Shown here in pieces: positions 39,290-47,797 of a DNA stretch of 64,000 bases (within the stretch, counting starts at the first letter, position 1; each line of letters starts with the position of its first letter). The stretch is from Pengzhenrongella sicca (GTDB taxonomy: Bacteria > Actinomycetota > Actinomycetes > Actinomycetales > Cellulomonadaceae). Below the pieces are notes generated by a model, which was not told the origin of the DNA, did not search any database, and was given only the letters and a program-made list of their open reading frames with translations. Made by a program: the position numbers and the translations under genes. The stretch covers positions 806,001-870,000 of the forward strand of contig NZ_CP071868.1 of assembly GCF_017569225.1 (NCBI RefSeq), written 5' to 3'.

Positions 39290-39973
39290 TCAGGCGCCTG
39301 TGGGTCCGGGGTCCCACCACGGCGCCGACCGTCCGGGTGGGCGCGTCAGGAGGTCCTGCACCGCGCCGATGAGGGTCGTGCGCGCCGCGGCCGGGTCGCC
39401 GAGGTAGGCGGCGACCATCGCGCCGTCGCGCAGCGCGGTCCAGCGGCGGCAGGCGTCGGCGGGGTCGGGGTGGCCCGCGCGGCTCAGCGCTTGCGTCACC
39501 GAGACCTCCAGCCACTCGCGGTGGGCCAGGATCGCGGTGCGGACGCCGCTGGTCGGGTCGGGGTACTCGGCGGCAGCGTTGATGAAGGCGCAGCCGCGAA
39601 AGCCCGGTGCGCACAGCTGGTCCGCGAGCTGCGCGGTCAGGTGGGTCAGCCAGCGAGCCGCGCCGACGGCGTCGGCCGGATCCGCGGGAAGCCCGCCCGC
39701 GCGCTCGCGGGTCGTGCGGTCGACGCCGTCGAGGTAGGCCACGACGAGGGCCTCCTTGGACGGGAAGTGGCGGTAGAACGTCGCGCGCGTGACCGAGGCC
39801 TGGGCGATCACCCGGTCGACGCCGACCCCGCGCAGGCCCTCGGCGTAGAACAGCGCCGACGCGGCCCGGAGCAGGCGGTCCCGGGCCGGTGAGGGGCGCG
39901 CGGGTGCGGGGCGCGCGGGTGGTGCCGTGGTCGCCGTCGGCGGGGTGCGCGTCGTCGTCGCGGGCGGGGTCAT
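39290..39973 (-). CDS. TetR-family regulator, divergent from ohr
   Basis: The 227-residue protein has a Thr/Pro/Ala-rich N-terminal tail of about 28 residues, then a TetR DNA-binding domain (LRAASALFYAEGLRGVGVDRVI, then VTRATFYRHFPSKEALVVAYL) and a ligand domain that contains a cysteine pair region (LCAPGFRGCAFINA). The start at 39973 is the first ATG after the intergenic operator region. It is divergent from ohr, with a palindrome between, so it may be a peroxide-responsive repressor; the two Cys residues would fit thiol sensing, which is inference. Confidence 0.85.
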   Translation of the reverse strand: MTPPATTTRTPPTATTAPPARPAPARPSPARDRLLRAASALFYAEGLRGVGVDRVIAQASVTRATFYRHFPSKEALVVAYLDGVDRTTRERAGGLPADPADAVGAARWLTHLTAQLADQLCAPGFRGCAFINAAAEYPDPTSGVRTAILAHREWLEVSVTQALSRAGHPDPADACRRWTALRDGAMVAAYLGDPAAARTTLIGAVQDLLTRPPGRSAPWWDPGPTGA

Positions 39974-40033
39974 GTGATGAACGGTAGCCGCGACTCGACT
40001 TGACGTCCTGCGCCGCGGCGTGTCCACTGGACC

Positions 40034-40061
40034 ATGGTAGAACGACCGTTCTATCTACCAT
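40034..40061. promoter_or_regulatory. TetR operator upstream of ohr
   Basis: TAGAACG at 40038-40044 and CGTTCTA at 40047-40053 form an inverted repeat with a 2-base centre. A second pair, ATGGTAGA at 40034-40041 and TCTACCAT at 40054-40061, overlaps it. The site lies between the divergent TetR and ohr genes. Confidence 0.65.
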
Positions 40062-40087
40062 TCTCATCCCTGCTCCTGGAGGCTCCT

Positions 40088-40510
40088 GTGTCTGCTGTCT
40101 ACACCGCTGTCGCAACCGCAACCGGCGAGGGCCGCGACGGCCACACCCGGTCCTCGGACGGCCTCGTCGACCTCGACCTGGCGGTGCCGAAGGAGATGGG
40201 CGGCGCGGGTGGGGCCACCAACCCGGAGCAGCTCTTCGCCGCCGGGTACGCCGCGTGCTTCCACAGCGCGCTCAAGATGGTGGCGCGGAGCGCCGGGGTG
40301 TCGTTCACGGACTCCGCCGTCACGGCCGAGGTCGGCATCGGCCCGAATGGCGAGGGTGGCTTCGCGCTCGAGGTGACGCTGCGCGTCGAGCTCGGCGGCA
40401 TCGACCAGGCCGCGGCCGACCGTCTCGTCGAGGCCGCGCACGGCGTGTGCCCGTACTCCAACGCGACCCGTGGCAACGTCCCGGTCGTGCTGGAGACCGT
40501 CGTCGGCTGA
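40088..40510 (+). CDS. ohr: Organic hydroperoxide resistance protein (Ohr, OsmC superfamily)
   Basis: The 140-residue protein has the Ohr pattern: VYTAVATATGEGRDGHTRSSDG, NPEQLFAAGYAACFHSAL with the peroxidatic Cys, and VCPYSNATRGN with the resolving Cys. Ohr reduces organic and lipid hydroperoxides using lipoyl partners in the cytosol. The GTG at 40088 follows GGAGG; an upstream in-frame ATG at 40034 lies inside the operator and is rejected. Control by a TetR protein would differ from the usual MarR-type OhrR. Confidence 0.9.
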   Translation: MSAVYTAVATATGEGRDGHTRSSDGLVDLDLAVPKEMGGAGGATNPEQLFAAGYAACFHSALKMVARSAGVSFTDSAVTAEVGIGPNGEGGFALEVTLRVELGGIDQAAADRLVEAAHGVCPYSNATRGNVPVVLETVVG

Positions 40511-40653
40511 CCCGAGTCCAGCCCTGCCCCCGCCCCGGCCCGCCCCTCCACCCGCCCCGCCCGCGACGAGGTCGCACTCGGCGGGTACGGGGTGGGCGGT
40601 TCGGGCGGCGGGCTCCGGGTGCGGATGCCGGGGTGCGGTGCGAGTCTTGGCGC

Positions 40654-41727
40654 ATGCTTCGACCCCTTCCCCGCGGACCCGTCAGCGCCGCCGTTCTCTC
40701 GCTCATGACCGCGCCCCCGCGCGCGGGGTTCCCCGCCGCGCGGGACCTCCGGGACCTGGTCGACCTCGTCGAGGAGGCGGTCCGGGCGACCGTGGACCTG
40801 CTGACCAACGACGACCTCCAGCTCACCCTGTTCTGCCTGTACGAGCTGCACTATCGCGGGTTCGAGGACGTCGACGACGACTGGGAGTGGTCGCCCGAGG
40901 TGCTCGCGCTGCGCGGGCACCTCGAGGTCGCGTTCGAGGCGGCCCTACGCCGGCAGGCGCGCCCGACCGAGCCCGTGGCGCCGGACGCGAGCGCCGTCGC
41001 CGCCGCGCTCTTCGCCCTGACGGGGGCCGACGGCGGCCCTGGCCTCGCGCGGTACGTCGCCAAGAAGGCGACGGCGATCCAGCTCGACGAGCTGTTGATC
41101 CACCGGTCGATCTATCAGCTCAAGGAGGCGGACCCGCACACGTGGGCGATCCCGCGTCTCGCCGGCCGGCCGAAGGCCGCGCTGGTGGAGATCCAGGCCG
41201 ACGAGTACGGCGGCGGCGACCCCGAGCGCATGCACGCGGCGCTGTTCGCGCAGACCATGCGCGGCGTCGGGCTGGACGACGCGTACGGCCACTACATCGA
41301 GCGGCTGCCCGCGATCACGCTGGCCTCGCTCAACGCGATGTCGCTGTTCGGGCTGCACCGGCGGCTGCGCGGCGCCGTCGCCGGTCACCTCGCCGCGTTC
41401 GAGATGACGTCCTCGCACCCGAACCGGCTCTACGGCAACGGCCTCCGTCGCCTGGGGCACGACGCGGGCACGACCGCGTACTTCGACGAGCACGTCGAGG
41501 CCGACGCCGTGCACGAGCAGATCGCGGGCCGTGACCTCGCGGGCGCGCTGGCCGAGGACGAGCCGGACCTGCTCGAGGACATCTTCTTCGGCGCCGCGAC
41601 GTGCCTCGCGCTCGACGACGCCGTCGCCCGGCACCTGATGACCGCGTGGACGGCGGGCGAGTCCTCGCTGCGGCCCCTGCCGGAGCACCGGGTCGAGCGC
41701 GCCGGCGAGCTGGCGGGCGCCCGGTGA
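40654..41727 (+). CDS. Iron-containing redox enzyme family protein (haem-oxygenase-like diiron oxidase fold)
   Basis: The 357-residue, mostly helical protein carries the acid and His pairs expected for the haem-oxygenase-like diiron superfamily: Glu64 and His66 in YELHYRGF, Glu179 with the following Asp-Glu in EIQADEYGGG, and HVEADAVHE from His280. Known members oxidise or cleave lipids, amino acids and small molecules with O2. It is the first gene of a tightly coupled operon: its stop overlaps a CDGSH gene. The ATG at 40654 has no strong ribosome binding site. Substrate is unknown. Confidence 0.78.
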   Translation: MLRPLPRGPVSAAVLSLMTAPPRAGFPAARDLRDLVDLVEEAVRATVDLLTNDDLQLTLFCLYELHYRGFEDVDDDWEWSPEVLALRGHLEVAFEAALRRQARPTEPVAPDASAVAAALFALTGADGGPGLARYVAKKATAIQLDELLIHRSIYQLKEADPHTWAIPRLAGRPKAALVEIQADEYGGGDPERMHAALFAQTMRGVGLDDAYGHYIERLPAITLASLNAMSLFGLHRRLRGAVAGHLAAFEMTSSHPNRLYGNGLRRLGHDAGTTAYFDEHVEADAVHEQIAGRDLAGALAEDEPDLLEDIFFGAATCLALDDAVARHLMTAWTAGESSLRPLPEHRVERAGELAGAR

Positions 41728-41993
41728 GTGGCGTCACCGGCCGGCCCGTGACGATCGTGGCGTGCCCGGACGGGCCGCTGCTGGTCCGCGGCGACGCCCT
41801 CCTCGTCGATGCGGCCGGGGTGCCGATCCCGCGCCGCCGCGCGACCGTCGCGCTCTGCCGGTGCGGTGCGTCGGCGATCGCGCCCTTCTGCGACGGCAGC
41901 CACAAGTTCACCGGCTTCACCACTGGGGCGAGCGCGGGGGCTTCGGCCACCGGGGCGCCAGCGGCCCGCGAGGCCGCGGCGCCGTCGTGCTGA
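41724..41993 (+). CDS. CDGSH-type [2Fe-2S] protein
   Basis: The 89-residue protein has one complete CDGSH cluster motif, Cys45-x-Cys47 and Cys56-Asp-Gly-Ser-His60, which binds a [2Fe-2S] cluster through three Cys and one His. Such small proteins move electrons or clusters. The GTG at 41724 overlaps the diiron gene stop by 4 bases (GTGA), and its end overlaps the next gene by 7. It may feed electrons to the diiron centre, an inference from coupling. Confidence 0.85.
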   Translation: MSGVTGRPVTIVACPDGPLLVRGDALLVDAAGVPIPRRRATVALCRCGASAIAPFCDGSHKFTGFTTGASAGASATGAPAAREAAAPSC

Positions 41994-42445
41994 CCGTCAC
42001 GCGCGACCTGGACTGCGCGCCGGACGCGGTGCTGGAGGTCCTGGCGGACGGCTGGACCTACGCGACGTGGGTCGTGGGCGCCTCCCGCCTGCGCGGCGTG
42101 GACCGGAGCTGGCCGGCTCCCGGGTCGCGGATCGCGCACTCCGTCGGCTGCTGGCCCGCGGTGCTCGACGACGTGACGACCGTGCGCCGGTGGGACCCCT
42201 CCGCCGGGATCGAGCTCCAGGCGCGTGCGTGGCCCGCCGGGGAGGCCCGAGTGCGGATCGACGTCGCGGCGCGAGCGGGTGGCGGCGCTCGGGTGCGGAT
42301 CTCGGAGGACGCCGTGCGCGGTCCGGGCACCCTCGTGCCGAGGCCGCTGCGCGCCGCGCTGCTCGCGCCCCGCAACACCGAGACGCTGCGGCGCCTGGCG
42401 ATGCTCGCCGAGCGTCGGCCGACGCCGGGTGGTGACCGCTCGTAG
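41987..42445 (+). CDS. SRPBCC (START-like) small-ligand-binding protein
   Basis: The 152-residue protein has the SRPBCC pattern: LTVTRDLDCAPDAVLEVLADGWTYATWVVGASRLRG with the typical W and a C-terminal helix (PRNTETLRRLAMLAERR). The family binds hydrophobic ligands or acts as cyclase/aromatase. The GTG at 41987 overlaps the CDGSH gene. It ends 1 base before the convergent GT2 gene. In this operon it may present or accept the substrate of the diiron protein. Confidence 0.72.
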   Translation: MLTVTRDLDCAPDAVLEVLADGWTYATWVVGASRLRGVDRSWPAPGSRIAHSVGCWPAVLDDVTTVRRWDPSAGIELQARAWPAGEARVRIDVAARAGGGARVRISEDAVRGPGTLVPRPLRAALLAPRNTETLRRLAMLAERRPTPGGDRS

Positions 42446-42446
42446 C

Positions 42447-43286
42447 TCAGCGGGCCTGGAGCTCACGCTCGCGGGCGGCGATCCGTCGCCTCGGGCGCCG
42501 GCCGTCAGCGGCGGCGGGCGGTCGGGTGAGCGCCAGGCGGGTCGCCCACCGCCGCGAGGGAGACATCACCGCCCAGTTGACGGCGAGCGTGTGGAACGCC
42601 CGGGCCCACCGGACCCGCCCTGCGGGACCGCCCTGCAAGGAGCGGCCGGACACCTCGACCGTGAGCGTCGGGTCGTAGCGGATCCTCGACGTCGGCCCGA
42701 GCGTGAACGCGAGGTCGAAGTCGTCGTGCAGGTGCGCGTCCCCGCGGTGCACGGTGTCGGAGACGCCGTGCCACGAGGTCGCCCGGATCGCCATGTTCGA
42801 GCCCCAGAGCGTCGGGTGGGCGAGTGCCGCGTGCGCCGCGACGTAGTACGAGCGCAGATAGAGGCGGCCGACGACGGCGGCCCGCCACGTCGCGACGTCG
42901 TAGAAGGTGCCGCCTCCCGTCAGCGCGTCGAGGTCGTCGTCGGCGGCGAACTGCGCCCGGACCCGGCCGAGCCAGTCCGGCGGGGCGAGCGTGTCGGCGT
43001 CGCACCGCAGGATGATGGCGCCGAGCGCGGCGTCGTACCCGGTCGACGCCGCGGCGGCGATCCCCGGCCGCGGCTCGACGACCACGCGTGCGCCGTGCCT
43101 GCGGGCCACCTCCGCGCTGTTGTCCCGGCTGCCGTTGTCCACGACGACGATCTCGAGGGCGAGCACGTCCTGTCGAGCGAGGAAGCTCAGCGCCCGGTCG
43201 AGGAGCACCGCATCGTCCTTGACGGGAATCACGACCGAGACGGACAGCGGTGCCGGGAGGTCGGCGGGCAGGGGGGCAGGACGCAC
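42447..43286 (-). CDS. Glycosyltransferase family 2
   Basis: The 279-residue protein has the GT-A fold of family 2: VSVVIPVKDDAVLLDRALSFLARQ, VVVDNGSRDNSAEVARRHG, and the metal-binding acid site LRCDADTLAPPDWL; HDDFDLAFTLG is near the acceptor side. The GTG at 43286 follows GGAGG at 43295-43291; an upstream ATG at 43319 without a clear ribosome binding site is the alternative. It lies 100 bases after the sigma-factor gene in the same direction. The sugar and acceptor are unknown. Confidence 0.8.
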   Translation of the reverse strand: MRPAPLPADLPAPLSVSVVIPVKDDAVLLDRALSFLARQDVLALEIVVVDNGSRDNSAEVARRHGARVVVEPRPGIAAAASTGYDAALGAIILRCDADTLAPPDWLGRVRAQFAADDDLDALTGGGTFYDVATWRAAVVGRLYLRSYYVAAHAALAHPTLWGSNMAIRATSWHGVSDTVHRGDAHLHDDFDLAFTLGPTSRIRYDPTLTVEVSGRSLQGGPAGRVRWARAFHTLAVNWAVMSPSRRWATRLALTRPPAAADGRRPRRRIAARERELQAR

Positions 43287-43386
43287 GGAACCTCCAGGGA
43301 GCGGCAAGCGGCTGCTCATCGTCCGGTGCGGGCGGGGGACCTGCAACCGGGCGGCGCTCCCGGGGAGTTCAGTCGAGCCGGCGCGC

Positions 43387-44571
<1,185 letters not shown>

Positions 44572-44805
44572 TCGGAGAAGTCCCTCTCATGCAGGCGCCG
44601 AGCATCGGTGGTCGGAGGGTTGACGCACACGCCTGCCACCGAGCTGCCATTGGAGCTTCGGCGACCGTGAAGTTGCCGAGCTGGGGTGTCGGTCGCAGAC
44701 CCCGGTCTGCCTGACCGGGCCGCAATGCGAACGCCATTGTAGTCGAGGCCGCGGGTGAGCGAGGGCTGTGGTGCGTGGTTCGGGTGTCAGTAGCTCGTCG
44801 TATCG

Positions 44806-44821
44806 TAGAACACATGTTCGA
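44806..44821 (+). promoter_or_regulatory. SOS (LexA) box upstream of the DUF222-HNH gene
   Basis: TAGAACACATGTTCGA contains GAAC-N4-GTTC (44808-44819), the core of the actinobacterial LexA box (consensus close to TCGAAC-N4-GTTCGA). It lies about 90 bases before the HNH start. It matches in 4+4 core bases and on the right flank. Confidence 0.7.
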
Positions 44822-44846
44822 GTGAGGTGCCGGAGAGGGCACCACC

Positions 44847-44870
44847 GATGGCGATGGCGATGGCGATGGC
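44847..44870 (+). repeat. Four GATGGC hexanucleotide repeats in the leader of the HNH gene
   Basis: Four perfect copies of GATGGC lie between the SOS box and the chosen start, followed by an interrupted fifth. If translation began upstream at the GTG near 44827 they would encode alternating Met-Ala. Such simple repeats are prone to slippage. Confidence 0.7.
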
Positions 44871-44907
44871 CCGGCGATGGCCAGGCGAATGGGACGAGGG
44901 TGAGCGG

Positions 44908-46512
44908 ATGTCGGCGGAACAAGCATCAGCGGGTGGCCCTGGCACCTGCGGGATCGTGGGCGGTATGGCGGTGGCGGTGCGGTTGTCCGCCGCGATGGCC
45001 AGCCTGGTGGGGCTGTCGCTGACGGGGGTCGTCGCGGCTGTGCTGCGGGCCGAGGCCGCGCGGCAGTCTGCGGCGTGGTTGACGGTCGCCGCCGAGGCGG
45101 CGCAGGTCGAGCTGACGCAGGCCTTGGAGGTCGCGAGGGCAGCGACGCTGGCCGCGCTGGCGCACCAGTTCGAGTTCGCGCAGACGCTCGATGAGCACGC
45201 TCCGAACGCGGCGCTGGTCGGCGTTCTCGAGGGCATCGACCTGGCCGCCGCGCACGACGCGGTGCTCATAGAGGCAGCCGCCGGCTGGGAGCGGATCACG
45301 TCGCTCGCCGCGGCCCGGCAGGCGGAGGTTCTCGCCGAGCTGGCGCGACGTCGGGAGGCGGCTCGGCTGGGGGAGTTCACCGGGGACGAGGTCGCGGCGC
45401 GGATGGCCCTGACCCGTTCGGTCGCCGAGGCGAAGATCGAGCTCGGCCTCGCCTTAGCCGAGGCCCCCGCGGTGCACGCGGCGCTCGTCGCGGGCGTGAT
45501 CGACCACCGCAAGGCCACGGCGCTGGTGAGCGGCGTCGCGCACCTGGACACCGCCGCCGCGGCGACCGTCCTGGACGCGGTCCTGGATGCCGCGCCGAGC
45601 CTGACGGTGCCGGCGTTGAAGGCGAAGATGCGCCGGGTCGAGCTGACGGTGAACCCGAAGGCCGTCGCCGAGCGGGCCGCGCGGGACATCGCGGACCGGA
45701 ACGTGCGCATCACGCCCGCGGCCGGGGCGATGGCGTGGCTGACCGCGTTCTTGCCCGCGGACGCCGCGATGACGGTGTTCACCGCGATCGACGCGCTCGC
45801 CGCGTCCGCGGACCCGGCCGACCCCCGGGGAGTCGACGCCCGTCGCGCCGACGCACTGACCGACGTGTGCGCGCACGTCCTCACCCATGGGGTCACACCC
45901 GACGGCACCCCGATCACGACGGAGCAGGGCCGGCGCCCGCACCTGCAGGTCGTCGCGGCCGCGACCACCCTGCTCGGTCTGGACGAGGTGCCGGGGGAGC
46001 TGGCCGGGTACGGCCCGATCCCCGCCGACATGGTCCGAGCGATCGCGGCCGACGCGACCTGGCGGCGGATCTTCACCGATCCGGCGACTGGGCACCTGAC
46101 CGGGATCGGGCCGAGGGGCTACCGCCCGGGCGCGGATCTGACCGCGACGGTGCTGGCCCGCGACCTGACCTGCACCTTCCCCGGCTGCCGGATGCCCGCC
46201 TGGAAGTGCGACCTGGACCACCGGGTCGCCTTCGACCACGACGAGCCCGGCGACTCCCAGACGACAGAAGAGAACGTGCACTCCCTGTGCCGCCACCACC
46301 ACCGGCTCAAGACGTACGGCGGCTGGACCGTGATCCGCGACGCGGCCACCGGCGACACGTTCTGGTTCACGCCGACGAACCATCGGTACAGGCGACCGAA
46401 CACGGCCTTCACCGATGATCCGCGGTTGCCGCCCGATCCGCCCGATTCGATCGACGGCGCCCCGGTGGCGAGTCCCCGTCACGAACCGGACGCAGGCGAG
46501 CCGCCCTTCTAG
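44908..46512 (+). CDS. DUF222 domain HNH endonuclease family protein (13E12-repeat type)
   Basis: The 534-residue protein has a long helical DUF222 region (about residues 60-380) and a C-terminal HNH nuclease fold: CTFPGCRMPAWKCDLDHRVAFDHDEPGD followed by NVHSLCRHHHRLKTYGGW, with the two Cys pairs and the DH and HHH residues of a metal-binding HNH site. These proteins are common in actinobacteria and their biological role is not settled. The ATG at 44908 follows GAGGG; a longer start at 44827 would include the hexanucleotide repeat. The LexA-type box upstream suggests induction by DNA damage. Confidence 0.85.
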   Translation: MSAEQASAGGPGTCGIVGGMAVAVRLSAAMASLVGLSLTGVVAAVLRAEAARQSAAWLTVAAEAAQVELTQALEVARAATLAALAHQFEFAQTLDEHAPNAALVGVLEGIDLAAAHDAVLIEAAAGWERITSLAAARQAEVLAELARRREAARLGEFTGDEVAARMALTRSVAEAKIELGLALAEAPAVHAALVAGVIDHRKATALVSGVAHLDTAAAATVLDAVLDAAPSLTVPALKAKMRRVELTVNPKAVAERAARDIADRNVRITPAAGAMAWLTAFLPADAAMTVFTAIDALAASADPADPRGVDARRADALTDVCAHVLTHGVTPDGTPITTEQGRRPHLQVVAAATTLLGLDEVPGELAGYGPIPADMVRAIAADATWRRIFTDPATGHLTGIGPRGYRPGADLTATVLARDLTCTFPGCRMPAWKCDLDHRVAFDHDEPGDSQTTEENVHSLCRHHHRLKTYGGWTVIRDAATGDTFWFTPTNHRYRRPNTAFTDDPRLPPDPPDSIDGAPVASPRHEPDAGEPPF

Positions 46513-46590
46513 CCAGACGGCGTCGCCCAGGTGGCGCGGGCGCCTTGGCGCGCTGGTGCGCTGGCGTCTTGGTGCGCGAGCGCCAGCGGC

Positions 46591-47034
46591 TCAGGCGCCG
46601 AGCGAGTCGTACTCGGTTCGGGACCTGCGGATGTCGGCGAAGTGCTCGATGGACCAGTCCTCGAGCACCTTCAGCGGCGCGCGCAGCGACTGGCCCGCCT
46701 CGGTCAGCCGGTAGTCGACGCGGACAGGGACCTGCAGATAGGCGGTCCGGGTCAGCAGCCCGTCGCGCTCCATCGCGCGCAGGGTCTGGGTCAGCATCTT
46801 CTGCGAGATCCCGTCGACGCTGCGCAGCAGCTCCGAGAACCGGCGGGTCTCGTCGGCGAGCGCGCCGACGATGAGGACGGTCCACCGATCGCCGATGAGG
46901 TCGAGGATCCGGCGCGTTGGGCAGCCCTGCAGGTAGGGATTGAGCTCGGGCTCCAGCGAGTGCATCGGGTCGGTCTGCGATGAGTGCGTCGGGTCGGTCA
47001 TCCCCGCCGCGTCCGACGATCTCGTCGTGGCCAT
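46591..47034 (-). CDS. HxlR-family regulator with conserved N-terminal Cys
   Basis: The 147-residue protein has the HxlR core with the sensing-type Cys in GCPTRRILDLIGDRWTVLIV, then RRFSELLRSVDGISQKMLTQTLRAMERDGLL in order. A Cys at this place is used by redox- and aldehyde-sensing HxlR proteins. The start at 47034 is divergent from an NAD(P)-binding protein gene across 107 bases with several palindromes; a shorter start at the second Met is possible. Confidence 0.85.
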   Translation of the reverse strand: MATTRSSDAAGMTDPTHSSQTDPMHSLEPELNPYLQGCPTRRILDLIGDRWTVLIVGALADETRRFSELLRSVDGISQKMLTQTLRAMERDGLLTRTAYLQVPVRVDYRLTEAGQSLRAPLKVLEDWSIEHFADIRRSRTEYDSLGA

Positions 47035-47047
47035 GCGTCCCCACCGA

Positions 47048-47093
47048 TTCTGGTTACCAGAAAGTGCCTACTTACCAGTAGAGAGTAACTCTC
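47048..47093. promoter_or_regulatory. Cluster of three palindromes between HxlR and NAD(P)-binding genes
   Basis: TTCTGGTTACCAGAA at 47048-47062, CTACTTACCAGTAG at 47068-47081 (5-bp arms) and GAGAGTAACTCTC at 47081-47093 follow one another. TTACCAG is repeated at 47054 and 47072, 18 bases apart. They probably include the HxlR operator controlling both divergent genes. Confidence 0.6.
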
Positions 47094-47141
47094 GTACGGT
47101 GAGAGCGGAAGTACCCATCCTCTGTGGAAAGAAGACCGCTC

Positions 47142-47789
47142 ATGGCTCGGATCGTTGTTCTCGGTGGCACCGGCTACACCGGATCACACCTCGTGCGTGC
47201 GGCCGCGGCGCGCGGCCACGAGGTCACGTCGTACAGCCGGACGGCGCCCGCGGCGCCAGTCGCCGGCGTTCGCTACGAGACCGGGTCGATGACCGACGAG
47301 GCCGAGCGCGAGCGCGCCGTCGCCGGTGCAGACGTGGTCGTCGCGGCCCTCGCGCCGCGCGGCGCGCTGGAGCACGGCCTGCCCGGCATCTACGCCCGGC
47401 TCGGGGAGCTCGCGGCCGACGCCGGGGCGAGGTTCGGCGTCGTCGGCGGCTTCAGCTCGCTCCGGCCGGCCGACGGCGCGCCGCGCATCGCGTACGGCGA
47501 CGACATGCCGGCGGAGTACGCCGCCGAGGGGCTGACGATGGCGACCGTGGTCGACGAGCTGATCAGCTCGGCGCCGGCGAGCCTCGACTGGTTCTTCGTC
47601 AGCCCGGCCGCGACCTACGGCGCGCACGTGCCCGGTGAGGCGACCGGCGCGTATCGCACCGGAACCGACACGGTGCTCGTCGACGCCGACGGCGAGTCCG
47701 CGGTGTCCGGCGCGGACTTCGCCGTCGCGATCCTCGACGAGATCGACCGGCCCGCGCACCACCGCGCGCAGTTCGCCGTCGCCTACTGA
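47142..47789 (+). CDS. NAD(P)H-binding atypical SDR protein
   Basis: The 215-residue protein has a Rossmann NAD(P)-binding loop at the very start (IVVLGGTGYTGSHLVRAA) and later GGFSSLRPADG and VSPAATYG, as in the YwnB/NmrA-like atypical SDR group. These often lack full catalytic residues and may sense or reduce quinones or aldehydes. The ATG at 47142 follows AAAGAAG. The HxlR gene opposite suggests redox-controlled expression. Confidence 0.82.
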   Translation: MARIVVLGGTGYTGSHLVRAAAARGHEVTSYSRTAPAAPVAGVRYETGSMTDEAERERAVAGADVVVAALAPRGALEHGLPGIYARLGELAADAGARFGVVGGFSSLRPADGAPRIAYGDDMPAEYAAEGLTMATVVDELISSAPASLDWFFVSPAATYGAHVPGEATGAYRTGTDTVLVDADGESAVSGADFAVAILDEIDRPAHHRAQFAVAY

Positions 47790-47797
47790 CCGCGCGG

